A stretch of DNA of 64,000 nt from Tetrapyrgos nigripes (GCA_013368315.1 JAACJM010000013.1:372001-436000), one strand, 5' to 3'. Shown: positions 12,214 through 24,709, counted from the stretch's first letter. The notes: generated by a model not told the origin, from the sequence alone. Made by a program: numbers and translations.

Positions 12214-14739
12214 GTGCTCAGTGAATAGGATATAAGTAGAGTGAATGACAGCAGATACTCAGCAGCAGTGTCTGTCCATTCAGATATCACCAAATGTGCA
12301 CCCTGAGCATGACATGGTGTCGGTGTCAGTGTCGGTGTCAGTGGAGTACTAGTAGAGGGCTCTGTGGGGTCAGACTGAGGTAATCTCGTGAATTCGCTGT
12401 GAATTGCTAACCTTTGGCCAACATAGCGACAACATATTCAAGTCGTTTGTGAAGTCAAGCAATACATAGTAGTAGCTTTTAGCTGTGCAGTGTAAGTAGT
12501 TAAAAGATCAAGCTGAAAGCATGTAGTATAAGGAGTGAATAAGCAGTTGATTGGGATGAGGGGCTCAAGTTTGACTGTTCGGTAGGACAAGATGAGTTGG
12601 AACTTGGGGAGACAGGGAAGAGTAGATGGTGTTGACCAATGGCGATGAGGAAATTCAAAAAGGAGATAGTAACACAACCTCTAAAAGGATCTTTTGTGGT
12701 ACATCATTATGTGGTGATGACAGCAGTCGTAGAAAACCCAGCAAATTAAAGGATTATCTCCAGGGTGGCTTTGAAGGCATATTAAATTATGGATGGAGAT
12801 TGTAGGTTTGATTTCATCAGAAAATCTGATGGTGTCAGGGCATCTGGGTGATCGCTGATGCTGAGATTAGAAGTAAACTGCAAAGTGAGGTAGATTCACA
12901 GTGCAGAGTTGTGTAAAATGGTAAGGATGCCAATAAATTGGCATATAGCTAGACATGGATCAGATGATTATGTGCATTGAAGATCCCATGTAGAAAGGTA
13001 CATATGTACATGTAGGTACATCAGTGTATGGTTAGTTGAGAGTGGAGGTAATGTGAGGTGATAGGCCCATGAAATTTAGAATTGATCAAAGTGCAAGAGT
13101 GCATAATTAGACAGTGGTGTGGCAGAGTGTAGAGACAGGTGCTTGGCATGACTGGTGTCAGCGGCCATGGGTAATGTTGAAGTATTAGCAGGGAAGTTAG
13201 AGGGGGGACATTAGAAAGGTGGATGAAATGAAAGTGAGGGTGATGAGAGAAAAGTGTGAGGGTGAAGAAGGCTATGAAAGGGAAGGGCAAAAGTCAGAAG
13301 GCAACAAAGGAAATGAAGACTGGGGTGACAAGGAGGAGGAGATAGAGTGATTGAAAAGGCAGGCAAATAACAAAGTGAGAGAGGGAAGGCATGGGAGGAG
13401 GTAAATAAAGAACAATCCTTGTAGTAGGGTGCCAGCATATGGCTTGTTAGTTTCTCTAGCAGAGAAAAGGAAGAAAAGGCAAGTAAGAGTGACTGTGACC
13501 ATGGATATCATCACCAAGAGCAGAGTAACACAGGATTGGGAGACAACAATAGTTGCAAGAGATACTGTGGGTGGAATGAGCAGCATGGGTGCAGGATACA
13601 ATGTGATGGCAATGGCAGAAACAAAGGATGTATGCTTAAGGGCATACCAACAACTTGAAGTTATAAATTGAGTGATCAACATTCATGCATGCATAGATGC
13701 ATGCCAAGCATAGGGATATATAGTGGGTGATAGAAATTTTGAAGGTAGCTTCCATATGTGTTAGATGGTAGTCACCCACTCGCAGATCCAGAGAAACCCA
13801 AGGATGAAAGCGGCAGGTAGAGGAGGAGGAGAGCTGCAAAGAATCAAGCCATCCAAGAAAAGCTAATATCGTTGACTTGAGGCGCATTGTTGCAAAATAT
13901 GAGGATATCAAAGCTGTTAGAAAATGCAAGGGATGCTCCTGCATGTGTCAAGAACGTTGTCACTTAGCAAAACCACCCAAGTCACACAATGAACAAGATA
14001 GATTCGGCGAGTTACAACAAGGTGAGATAGAGGAAAATGACAGAGACGAGAAGGGATTGAGTAGCTGACTATGCTCAACACTGCACTGTACTAGGAGCGG
14101 AGTGGAGATGAAGTGAACAGACTGAGGAACCTAGCTACGAGATCTACGATATATATATAAGAGAGAAGTGAATATGTGAGAATGTCCATGGAAGTTTCAG
14201 GGATCGGAGGAGATAAGAGTATGAGTCAAGTAGAGAAGTATATATATGGGAATGTCCATGGAGATAAAGGAAATGGAGAGGTGAGTCATAGATTGGGATA
14301 GACGATGATGAGAAGTAATTAGTGTTTATGGGTTTATGGAAGGTGATAGAACAGTGAATAGGAGTAGAAGGAAATGAAGAGGAAATGAAAGAGGCGGGAG
14401 GCGATTCATGACAGCATGTGCATTTGAGAAAGGTAGTACAAGTAAAGATGCCCAAATGAGACTGGAGGTGTGAGAAGCTAAATCATATGGTATTTGGAAT
14501 AAAGGTGTCAGTAGACAATCATGGACATCAACACATGGAGCTATAGATGAGCAGTAGATGCTTGTATCAATATGTAGGTGGTGTAATAGAGAAATAGATA
14601 TTCATAGTATTAGACATGTAGATGCGTCATTAGTAGAGGTAGAAGAAGCACTATGTGCTTATGAAGACATTGGTAGGGGAAGAGGTACTCAGAGGAGTGG
14701 TGGATGCATGTGAGAGTAGAGGGAGCAGGTGTGTAGGTA

Positions 14740-14995
14740 TTCATGATATTAGGTGATAGTGGAGAGAGTGTAGATGTTCAGGTGGTAGAGTCAGTGGTGG
14801 AGGCTCAGGTGGTAGAAAAGGGGCAGTAGGTAGTAGAGAGTTGAGTGAGTGTGGATGTTCAGGTGGTAGAAAAGAGTGGCTGGTGCTCGTGGCCTTGGGC
14901 GGTAGTGGAGAGAGCATAGATGCTCAGGTAGTAAAGAGTGTAGATGGTCAGGTATAGAATAGAGCAGTTGGCACTCATGGTAGAAAAAGGCGGTG
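14740..14995. repeat. Diverged minisatellite-like block, first site
   Basis: Words of the type GTAGATGCTCAGGTGGTAGA, GTGGCTGGTGCTCGTGG and GAGAGCATAGATGCTCAGG recur with an irregular period of roughly 30-60 bp. The same vocabulary returns 2.2 kb downstream at 17.16-17.76 kb. Units are too diverged to count exactly by eye. Confidence 0.55.
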
Positions 14996-17159
14996 ATATG
15001 CTGTACAAAATCACAGTATACATACTTGGATTTTGGTTCATAATATCAATTTTTGTCAAGAACAGGTTCAGATAGGGACTGGATGCCTCTCAGGCCACCA
15101 CACAGGAACCAAAGACGAAGCAATAAGGCAAATAGATGGTATAGATGAGTAAGCCAGTACTGGGCCAAAGTCTACATAGTACTGAGGACAATGCTGAGCA
15201 GTATGGATCAAAGGGACAGAAGTGGACAGACTGAGGAACTATCTACAAAGCCCTGGAGTATATATACAAAAGTGCGAAGGAGAACAAGCTTAGATCAGCA
15301 GGTACTGATGGAAACAATCAAGGAATGATAATCAGGTATCTAAGTGATGTCAATATGTGTAACAGGTACAGATATGATCTGTCAATCAGAGAAATGATGC
15401 ATCAAAGAAGATGGAAGCCATAGGTACAAGGAACATGATCTAGAACCAAAGAAGCAAAGAATGATGGAAGGGAGAAGAATGATGAAAGGAGAACAAAGAA
15501 CAGGGTCTAGAAGCGAAGGCATGAAGGGATTCATGACAGTTTTGATGTTCTGTTAAGGGAATAAGAGGACTAGGGTGAGCCCTGAACTGCTAGTTAATAC
15601 CTAGTGGGACTAAGAAAACAACAGTACAATAATATTAAGTGCTTATGAATGGAGAAACAACTCATTCTAAGTACTATGATAGATATGTATGAGTTGGGAG
15701 TTATAATAGCAGACCCACCAAATGATAAAGATAGTCTATAAAGGCTTTCGAATCCTATTATAACAACTAGTACCACTAGCGTGATCCAAAGGGACAGTGA
15801 AGTGCGAGATAGCCCCTATTTGTGGGCATAGGAACGTGTAAGCAGCACAATCCTTGGCTGAAAGGTCGATCAGAGAAGACAGTGCTAAGATCAGACATGC
15901 GGACAATCACACTAGGTCTAGATCTATGTATCAGTAAATCCCATAGTACTAAAACAGCTTTGAGGGAATCTTAAGTATCTGAAAAAGATACATGTGGACA
16001 AAAGTAGGACAAAGTATATATGTACAGGATCCCAGAGAGTTCAGCTATCCATCGGTACAGAGGGGATAATGAACAGATGTCTCTACACAAAGATATGAGG
16101 GAGAGAAACACTAAGTCACAGTACATCTGAACAATTGGAATACAACCCAAACATGTAATGTTATTTCTGGATAAGGATAAATCTGTCAGTAATTGTCTAG
16201 CTAGGTGTTGAAAGCATTGAAGGAGGAATAAGTATGGAAACGGGACTGCAGAAGAGCTGGACTCGTATGTAGGACTCAGTAGTAGACTGCTGGCAAGGCA
16301 TAGAATGTGAATAAAGCAAGATTGGAGAAAGGGAAAGGAAAACTGAATGGAATAAAGAAACTACGAGAAAACCCTATGCCCCTAGCATATGGACGTGTAT
16401 GAAGGACCTAGCAGTCATAAGTAGAGTGTTCTGAGTCATAGATGTGATGCTCGCTAACCAGGACAGTACATGAAAACACCAGATGGCTTACAAAGGGAAC
16501 TGAAGAAAGTTCCTACGAATATTTAGATAATATTGAACAGTTTCTGTATACCCTAATAAGGAAATAGGTAGAACTCGCTAGCAGACTTTTCGATTTGTTT
16601 TATATTTTCTCTATGTACCTTTTAGTGGACCTTGAAAAGAAATAGGTAACTGTATAGTTGTAGCTGTGAGTAGTATAAAAGGACCAGATATTATGAGTAG
16701 CTACCCAAGCCATGTACTGTAGCAATAGTAGAGGACATGAAACACAGACTAAATCTTCTAAACAAACTTAACTGCACTCTCTATGAGTATAAACATTGTG
16801 TTGGAGATAATAGAGTTTTAAATTGAACATCTTTGGGGTTATAACTGTGATCTTTGTGTTGACCTTCTGGTCTATTAAGTGTTGATTTTAAGGCAACTGT
16901 GGCCTACAAGTGTTTGATTTTTGGGACTCATTGATCCCCTTGGTGTTAAACTTGTGTTTATTGTGTCACGTGCTAAGTGCTAACTTCATTGAAAAACCCC
17001 AATCAAAAGTACTTATAGTACAAGTAAACTGGGAGTTTGAGTACTCTGACTACTCAGAACACTTGTCTCATTTACATTTGTATATGGTTTTGTGTTTGGG
17101 TGCAGTTCCTAGTGCTTAATTACAAAAACCACCTATTAGCAGTGGGTGCTCATGGTGGG

Positions 17160-17760
17160 GTTAATGTAGATGCTCAGGTTGTATAATAGAGCAGTGGGCA
17201 CTCATGGTAGTTAGTGATAGAGTGTAGATGCTCGGGTGGTAGAAAGGAGTGGTTGGCACTTGTGGTAGTTGGTGATTGAGCATAGATGCTTGGGTGGTAG
17301 AAAAGTTGGCACTCGTGGTAGTCAGTGGTTGAGTGTAGATGCTCAGCTTGTAGAAAGAGTGTAGATACTCGTCATGGTAGAATGAGCATAGGTGCCCAAT
17401 TAGTAGGAAGAGCATAGATGCCTGGTTTATAGAACAAGCGTAGGTGCTTGGTTGGTGTAGAATGAGCGTAGGTGCTTGGTTGGTAGGAAAAGCGTGGATG
17501 CTTGGTTTGTAGAATGAGTGTAGGTGCTTGGTTGGTAGGAAGAGTGTAGATGCTTGGGTGGTAGAAAGAGTGGTTGGCACTCATGGTAGTGGGTGGTTGA
17601 GTGTAAATGCTTGGGCAGTAGTGGGCAGTGGATGCTGATGAGTAGAATGCAGTAGAGGAAGGGTGGATGCTTGTGGTATAAGAGTAGTAGATGGCTGCAG
17701 CAAGGCAGAAGCAGCAGCGGATGCTCATGGTATGTTGGTAGCAGGAGGAGAGCACCAATA
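17160..17760. repeat. Diverged minisatellite-like block, second site
   Basis: Units such as GCGTAGGTGCTTGGTTGGTA, GTGTAGATGCTTGGGTGGTA and GTTGGCACTCATGGTAGT alternate over 600 bp, with a basic step near 30-45 bp. The minus-strand frames across it (Thr-Lys-His-Leu, Asn-Gln-Ala and Pro-Ser-Ile-Tyr repeats) are most likely by-products of the repeat, not a gene. It shares its units with the block at 14.74 kb. Confidence 0.65.
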
Positions 17761-19027
17761 TTTGAAGGATGCTCCATAGTAAGGACAGGACGTGGATGCA
17801 TACAGAAAGTGTATATGCTGTAGAGGTGATGGCAGTGACCAAAAGAGGTAGAAGTGAGGGCGTAGCTGGGCAACTTGACAGTTAAGCGCTCTGTCAACAT
17901 AGGACGAAGACGGAGATATGCTGATGTATTGATGTGAAAGCAAATTGAGCAAATGGCCAACTAGATTAATTCTTTCTCCTGGCCACTGTCAGCTATTACC
18001 AATCCTTCTTTTGTTCTCCAATGTAATTTTGGTCATGCTCCATAACGTACTCATTTGCTTGGTGAGGATAGAGGTGCAGGGACATTGTTTCAACTTGTGT
18101 GGGTTGGATAGTCCAAGTAGGATTAAAGATCTTCATAGAAAGGGAAGGTATGTATAGATTCAAAGGCATGTAGATATGACCAGTGGGACTGAGTCATAGG
18201 CAGCACTTTGTTGAGGGGTTTGCTTTGTGATAAGCTGTTGCAAATCTTCAAGTGATGGTCCAGAGGTAAGCCCATTTTCATTTTGAAATTAAAAGCAAAG
18301 CACGAGGAGGTAGTGAAGGGGAACAAGGACTCTGAGGCAGCTGGGCACTCAGAGTGTCTTTGGACTTATGTGACGTGCTGGTGGTACTGACGAAAGAGGA
18401 AGGTACTGCATCACGTGTATCCAAAGACCTCTATCTGCCTCATTCTCTTTGAGGACACAGCAGATCAATAATTTTGGTCTTCCAGATCTGCCATTTTCAG
18501 ACATGGATTTTGGTGGGAACAGGCACATGTGATGTGTGCAGATCGTGCATGAGTCCTACTTTACAGAGTAGTTAGCGCTCTTGTGTGATGTCACAGAACC
18601 AGATGGTCTAACAGTGAATATGAAGGCTAGGCCAAGAATTATCAGGTGTTAGAGGTGTTAGCAAGACCTCTATCCATCATCTCTCCTGCCCAAATTAGTG
18701 TTGATAGGTTGGGCCATGTAGATATATACATGCAACATACATGCATAGTAAGATTGGAGAATGCACTACTACTTACCACTAGTAGCAGATCGAAACAGAG
18801 TTTGGACAGAGGAGCTCTATCATGGTGGGCAGCCTGGCCAGTGGCCACTCACAGGTAGAAGCAAGTCACATTCCTGCACTGCACACTACTTAGTGGAAGA
18901 TTTAAATTCTAGGGGGGCCTAATTGTTCCAAGCAGAGTGTGTAAAAATAGTAGAATCTTTTGCAAGCTCCAATCCTTTAGGCCCTGAAATCCCTTCTCTG
19001 GGGGCCCATCATTTGCTCTTTTGTAGA

Positions 19028-20123
19028 GAAGTATGTAGAGGGATGTGATAAGTGTGCAAGAAAGAAGCTGCAATGTCATCCACAAGCAGTAATCCAACCC
19101 TTGGACATACTGTTAGGACTCTGGGAAGAAGTTGGAGTCGACCTTATTACACGGCTACCGTCCTCACAAGGTTATGATGCAATCTTGGTCTGCACTGACC
19201 TCTACGAAAAACAAGTCCACACCCTTCCCTGCACCTCTAACATCACTGCTACTGAAGTCACCAACCTATACTACTGAGAAATCTTCTGCCTTCATGGCCT
19301 CCCATTTTGCTTTGTGTCAGATTGTGGTCCACAGTTTGCAGTGCAAGCCATGTGTTCTCTGTTAGACCAACTTGGGATCAAGTCAAGCCTTTCCTCAGGC
19401 TACTGACCCCAGAAAAATGGACAGACAGAACGAGCCAACCAGGAAGTGGAGAAATATCTGTGTTGTTCTGAACTCCCACACACACTCCATATATGGCATG
19501 GCACCTTTTGAGGTGACTTATGGCTACCTTCCTCTGTTCAACATACTGGTGGGCCAGCACACAGGCATCCCAAATGTAGAAGACCGTCTCAAAGTCCTAA
19601 GACAGGTTCAAAGAGATGCAGAATCAGCATTGCACCTGGCTAAGCATCATATGAAGGAAGGGTACAAAAGAGGGAAATGGTTGGGGACCATGTTTGGCTG
19701 AGTGCAGAAGACATCAACTTGAAACTTTCAAGTGACAAGTTGGGGACTGGCAGCTGGGACCATACAAGATTGTGGAGAAAGTTGGAGATTTAGACTATCA
19801 GTTAGACCTCCCTGAAACTCTTAATTGTCTGCACCCAGTATTTCATGTCGACAAACTCTACCCCTACAAGGGTAATTTGGTGAATGGGCTCTTACCTGAG
19901 GAGCCAGAGCCAGTATATCTCAAGGGGGAGGATGAGCCCAAGTATGAAGTGGACATCCTTCTGGATAGCAGGATATGATGGAGGTGACTGGAATACCTTG
20001 TCAAGTGGAAAGGGTATGACAACAGTCACAACTCATGGGAGCCAGTTGCAAACCTCAAAAATGCGAAGCACAAGATCACAGCTTTCCACAAGAAACACCC
20101 AGAGGCAACAAAGACTTAGGATT
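19028..20123 (+). pseudogene. Integrase C-terminal half and chromodomain of element D
   Basis: The frame runs from the CDKCARKK end of the zinc-binding region through VGVDLITRLPSSQGYDAI (first catalytic Asp), FVSDCGPQFAV (second Asp) and NGQTERANQEVEKYL (Glu), with stops and frame changes near 19.4, 19.5 and 19.7 kb. A C-terminal domain (VGDLDYQLDLPE, then HPVFHVDKLYPY) leads to a chromodomain with [19 protein letters not shown] near 19.98-20.05 kb. All DDE residues can be recognised, but the frame is broken. It is a chromovirus integrase by domain order. Confidence 0.85.
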
Positions 20124-20156
20124 CATCAAGGACAATGAAATGTAGGAGGAGGGTAA

Positions 20157-20562
20157 TGTCATGACGTCTATATTTGGTACTATTTATTTCTTCTTATCTC
20201 CATATCCTCAGATCTTTACACCATATCACTCTTGTTCCACATGCTATGCACTGGACCTTTCATTTCTCCAATACAGCTTCTTTTACAGCTTCCTTTACAG
20301 CCTCCCTTACAGCTTTACTTTTACATATATAAACCCTGTCCTGACACCTGGTTCCCCATCTCAACCTCTTCATCGTTGGGACCAGGTGTGTATCTCCCCT
20401 TTCATTACTTCTTTCACCTTTACTAGTACTTACTGCTGTCTGTTAGGTATTTAATACATTCTTCATTGTTGGGACCAGTTCCAGTACTTACTGCTGTTTG
20501 TTAGTTGAGTCGAGCCCATAACTCCTCATTATCGCTATCTAAGTGCTTGCCTCTTCATGACA
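20157..20562 (+). repeat. 3' LTR of element D
   Basis: The 406-bp block begins TGTCATGA and ends TCATGACA, an 8-bp perfect inverted terminal repeat with the TG...CA ends of LTRs. It follows the purine tract and the end of the chromodomain directly. ACATATATAAACCC near 20.32 kb is a good TATA box, and just upstream a short motif (CTTTTACAGCTTCC and variants) is repeated about three times. No second copy was seen in the window. Confidence 0.75.
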
Positions 20563-22570
20563 TAGGCATGCTAGGTACTTCAATGTATGGTTTCCAGGTA
20601 ACAGTATTCTTTTTACCTTGAGGGGGCCCAGTTGCAGCTGAGGTTTTCTTTGTCCCAGCTTGACTGCCTCCCTCACCACCTCTAGTACTCACCACATACT
20701 GTTCAAATCTATTTTTGTTGTTTTTCAAATCTCCTGCCATCATTGGAAATCCTGGTCTAGGAAGGTAGCTGCCCTCAGTCAACATCCCTGAAGCACCAAC
20801 TGCAGAGCTCCAGGAGTCTGTTGTCATCAGGCTCTTCAGTTTCCTGAGTTTGGGAGACCAGGCCTCACCAACTCAACTTTGTCCATGTTTTGGGGAATGA
20901 ACATATTGGGTGCATAAGCCATAGTCAAAGCTACAGGTATGCCTCCAACATTCATCTGGGCAAGACCTGCTGTGAGCTGACAATGCAATTGGTCAATCTC
21001 TTGCTCCATCATCTCTTCCCTCTCATACTTGTCTTGGAATTGGGCAAATACTTGCTGAGGCTGGTAGCTTGATTGGAAGTTCACCTGGACCATTGTGTTC
21101 AACCCAGCACCCCTGCTCTTGCTATTCATCTTGTCAATTCGTTCCTTGACACTCATATTATTGCCGACTGGTGCCAGTGGTATGAGGTTTCCGTCCTGCA
21201 AATAAACTCTTCCATTTTTGAAAATGCACTTGCCAGCTGTTATGTATGCCATCAGCTCCTGGCAAGCAACTATTTTATCTTTGACCATCAGATGATTAGG
21301 GCCTCCACAGAAGTAGCAATCTCCTCTAAACTGTTCACTCCTAGGTGCAAATGTTTGTGGAAGTGTAGGAGGAGCCATACTCGTTTGGAGACCAGGCATG
21401 GGCTGATTCATCCTCCCGTGCTGAGTGAACTGCCCACTCCCATACATCACAGGTGGTGCTTGGTATGTCAGCTGAACAAACTGTGTTGGATATCCCATAA
21501 ACATCTGAGGTTGAGGAGATTGACTATTCTGGCTAGACAAAGGCAACATCTGTACTATTTGGTGCATAATCGTCTTCGCTTGCTCATCAAACTTCTTGCT
21601 CAAATCTTTCTTGCTCTCAATCTTAAAGCTAGAGAAATTTGCATCTACATCCCTGCAGGTGGTAGCTAGCTCAGCCTCATACTGCTTGGCTATCTTTACA
21701 TTGTTCTGGGCCGGTCTTTAACTTAGCCTGGTTCTCCTTCACCAGGCTCGTCAAATCTTGGACTTCTCATTTGATGGCTTTCACATCTGCACTCAAAGAT
21801 GCAGCTGCAGCAGCATACTTAGATATTGGCACTTCTCCAACTGTGTGTCCTACTGCAATCACAGTTTGACCTTTATGTTGACTAGCATAAGGATCTTCTT
21901 GATTAAACTCCCCAGTCTCTTCAATTGACTGCTCCTTTCCTTCTTGCAACATGTGCTTGAGTACTCAGTTGCAGAATGAATCAGTAAGACAATCCAGGAA
22001 CATACTGGCTAACTCTCTATTTGTCACCACATCCTTGGCAAGCTTATCTCGATAACCTTCAAATATCATCAACAGGTTACCAAGACATGCTTCCTCAAAG
22101 ATGCTGATGCAATTTACATCATGGTACTTCTTCAACTCTTCTTTCAAATGACCCACTGATCCCTTATTTAAGGTTTTGATATCCAGGAAGAAGCTTAGGA
22201 TACATTCTTTAACCTTCTTGTACATCAGATCTGTCTCTTCACCTAGTCTCTTCTTCTTTTGCTCCTCCCAGATGAACTTGACCGAGCGGTCCAGGTAAGT
22301 GAACAGCCAATACTTCTTCATGACATTGTCAGTAACCTTGCTTCATTCTAACACAGTCTCCAACAACAAGAAGTATTTGTTGACTGATTCAGTGTCCTTG
22401 GCTTGCTCCTTAGTCAGAGTGGGAGCCCCATTGGCTTTGGGGATAGGCATTGCAATTGGATGGGAAGACAGTGATGGTGACAGTGAGGATAAGTGTGTAC
22501 TAGCTTGTGGGGAATGTGGTGGTACTGATCTGTGTGTTTCAGATACTGGAGATTGGGGAAGTGAACTCAA
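20563..22570 (-). pseudogene. gag of a basidiomycete gypsy element (element E)
   Basis: Read from 22570 downwards, open stretches of one gag are separated by stops: an N-terminal Ser/Pro-rich part, a helical capsid-like part (22.3-21.97 kb), a spacer (21.95-21.77 kb) and a 255-residue Gln/Pro-rich C-terminal part (21603-20836). The last has a knuckle-like CYFCGGPNHLMVKDKIVAC followed by ELMAYITAGKCIFKNGRVYL, an arrangement I associate with gag of Agaricomycete gypsy elements. No protease or reverse transcriptase follows on the left, where element D's LTR abuts, so this element lost its pol. Confidence 0.75.
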
Positions 22571-24024
22571 AGGTGATGCTGAGGGTTCGACTGTGTTTTG
22601 TGTGTCAAAATGATTGCTCTCCTCTTCTGATGGTGTAGATGGGTTTGATGGAGTACACTGTTGTTCAGTGAAGTGGATACAAGATAGCAGAGGAGGTAGA
22701 ATGTTTAGACCTCCAAGTAGATGAAGTCTCTTTGTAGAAATGGTCTGATGTCTGAAGAAGGGACATTATTTGTAAATAGACTGGTCCCTCAACAATCAAA
22801 GACTGAATTGAGGATATCTAGACAGTGTTGGTGTTCTAAATGATCTTCTTGTTTGATCTGTGGTATCTTATTCTTGTAGAAGTGAACAAGACTGATAACT
22901 CTGTCAATGTATAAGCAGTTAGGTGCTAGGATACAAGCAACCTCAGAGCTGAAGACTTGGGTAGAAATTTTGAACTAGTCAAGTGAAATAGTACTTTGTC
23001 TGGACAACAAAAATTCTTCATTTTACTGGTAAAAGGACTACCAGAGGTAAATTAAGATCTACTGTTACCCCTCAGGTGTGGGCTCCAGTTATGAGATGCC
23101 AAGCATGGGGTCAAAGGTGAATGACTCAACCAACAACAACCTTCCACTCAAGACAAGGTGTGTAGTTTGGGGGTAGGGAGACACTAAAGCTCTCACAATA
23201 GATCTAGACAAACCAAATCTTCAAGGAAGAAGTAAAAGAAGGACAATCGAAGTGAAGACGAGGTGGAATGCTACTTCAACTGGATAGAGACTAGTTCAGA
23301 TGGGGGACAAAGGGTAAAAGGATGTAAAAGGAAGGTGACATGGAAGTAGGTAAAGTGTGAGGAGGAGGATTATGGGTGACAAGGAGGGGATATGTGGGTG
23401 TCTGGTTGTGGTGATACACCAACAAGTACAAAACAAAACTGGGGTAGACAGAAAAGGATGGTAATACACTGCTTGAATAGGTGCAGCTACCTCTGAAGTG
23501 TAAACTGAGCACTAAATGAAGATGAAAAATGCAACTGGCTCAGAATTGAAGAAGACTTAGTACACCTCCACAAGGACTGCACAATATGACAAGTAGATTG
23601 TTTGGTATGTAAAAACTGAGCACTGAGAAAATGAAGTTAAGTGGCTCAAGAGGTATGATGCCTCCCACTGAAGATGAGTTGTAGACAACTGCTTTCCACA
23701 GGAACAATACTTGTATTGCCGTTGCACTGTATCTGTACATAGGCAGTTACAAGTGGTTGTTGTATGATAAGGTAATCGAAGTGTGCTTTTATAGTCAGCC
23801 ACATGATTAGCTAAGTACTGTATAGTATTTTACTAGGGTCTGTCAAGCCTCTGAGTCCATATGCAGTTTGTAGATAATCATTGAGTATTAGTAGGAGTCA
23901 GGGATTGTAATTACATGTTGAAAGCATCATCAATTGCAGTCCAGACAAGATATCTCTTGTCAGAGTAGTAAAATGAAGTCAGAAATCTGGTAAACGAACT
24001 GTTTTGTCTAGCAACTAGACCCAA
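22571..24024. other. Probable leader and 5' LTR remnant of element E
   Basis: No gene is visible. On the minus strand a TATA box (GACTATAAAAGCACA, near 23.78-23.80 kb) is followed about 690 bp later by TGGAGCCCACACCTGA near 23.08 kb, which looks like a tRNA primer-binding site because it starts with TGG. A 5' LTR of about 750 bp lying between roughly 23.85 and 23.10 kb would fit the position in front of the gag. Its ends are not defined and no partner LTR was found. Confidence 0.35.
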
Positions 24025-24545
24025 ATGAAGGATAGTAATGTCCAAGTGTGCTTTGACCAGCATGTTACCAACTACATTTATGGTAAAACTCTTGAGATTA
24101 AACTAAATGAAAGCTTTCATCTTAAAGGATACCCTCATTCTAGTGGAAAAGCTAGACAATTCATAGGTTTGATTGCATATATAGTGAGTTCGCACTACTT
24201 TGATTAGAAGTGCACAAAATGATAGGGTGCATAGCCATGTGTTTACCTGCTGTATCAACAGTGTCATACCTCACAGGACCAGCTGCAAGGTTTTATCAAA
24301 ACCTTGTAGAAAAAGAAATGTTGAATCCAGGTTGTAACATTCCAGCATTACATGATTGGATCAAATTTAGGAGATTGTTTGGGGAGATGTTCAGTGTATA
24401 CAATGAAATATTACATGCTCAAGCATCATTGGATTGAACCTTCCAAAGAATGGATGAGTCTTTTGCAGACTTCATAATCAGATTCAAGAACGCTGCATTA
24501 CTTACTCAGTATAACAATCCTGCCACAAGATGGAAATTAATTTGC
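24025..24545 (+). pseudogene. gag fragment of another gypsy element (element F)
   Basis: The + strand reads GPAARFYQNLVEKE, LHDWIKFRRLFGEMF and, after a TGA, FADFIIRFKNAALL, the pattern of the retrotransposon gag capsid family. About 170 residues remain, interrupted by stops. At about 24545 it ends abruptly, and minus-strand pol sequence of host element C begins, so a junction between two elements in opposite orientation lies here. Confidence 0.7.
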
Positions 24546-24704
24546 CAAATTACACCAACACTGAGAAGTAGATAGCTCATTTTCACAAACAGCAAAGCAG
24601 ACGTCTCTCATGATCTCAACTTCTTCACCAATCAAATCAATTGCAGTAGTGACAGCAGTGATTGAGAACATCTCTGGCTTGAGTAGCACAATGTCTGAAT
24701 TGTC
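24546..24704 (-). pseudogene. RNase H-integrase linker of host element C, distal piece
   Basis: The minus strand reads DDNSDIVLLKPEMF, then IDLIGEEVEIMRDVC, typical of the linker between RNase H and the integrase zinc domain in gypsy elements. It continues the frame that stops at the far side of element B near 30.93 kb. It ends at the junction with the + strand gag scrap. Confidence 0.8.
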
Positions 24705-24709
24705 ATCGG
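24705..24709. repeat. Target-site duplication of element B, left copy
   Basis: ATCGG precedes the left LTR and ATCGG (30921-30925) ends the right side. The match extends to CATCGG if the terminal CA of the LTR is counted, so the real duplication is 4-6 bp. Confidence 0.8.

Larger units (their letters stand above)
12214..18904. other. Gene-poor purine-rich region with decayed repeats
   Basis: No gene could be supported over 6.7 kb. The + strand is rich in A and G for long stretches (especially 13.1-15.0 and 17.1-17.9 kb), which creates long minus-strand frames made of Ser, Thr, Pro, His and Leu that look like composition artefacts. TATA-like runs near 14.15 and 15.25 kb are each preceded by a related motif around GACTGAGGAAC, which may mark old LTR fragments. 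Diverged minisatellite-like blocks are listed separately. Confidence 0.5.
18905..20562 (+). mobile_element. 3' half of a Ty3/gypsy chromovirus with its 3' LTR (element D)
   Basis: Only the end of integrase, the chromodomain, a short purine-rich tract (AGGAGGAGGG at 20145-20154) and one LTR remain. The 5' two thirds and the 5' LTR are absent, so no target duplication can be checked. Directly after the LTR comes the minus-strand gag of another element, so the two were joined by insertion or rearrangement. Confidence 0.8.

Noticed and set aside
11127..14455. Minus-strand frames of 70-170 codons (for example 11127-11633 and 13272-13682)
   Set aside because: Purine-rich + strand DNA lacks stop codons on the other strand by composition. 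No motifs, splice pattern or start context support genes.
14740..17760. Regularly spaced repeats considered as a CRISPR array
   Set aside because: Units vary in both sequence and length, there are no unique spacers between constant repeats, and the organism is a fungus.
17161..17960. Long overlapping minus-strand frames rich in Thr, His, Asn, Pro and Leu
   Set aside because: They cover a diverged minisatellite, several frames are open at once, and the residues follow the repeat period. This is composition, not coding selection.
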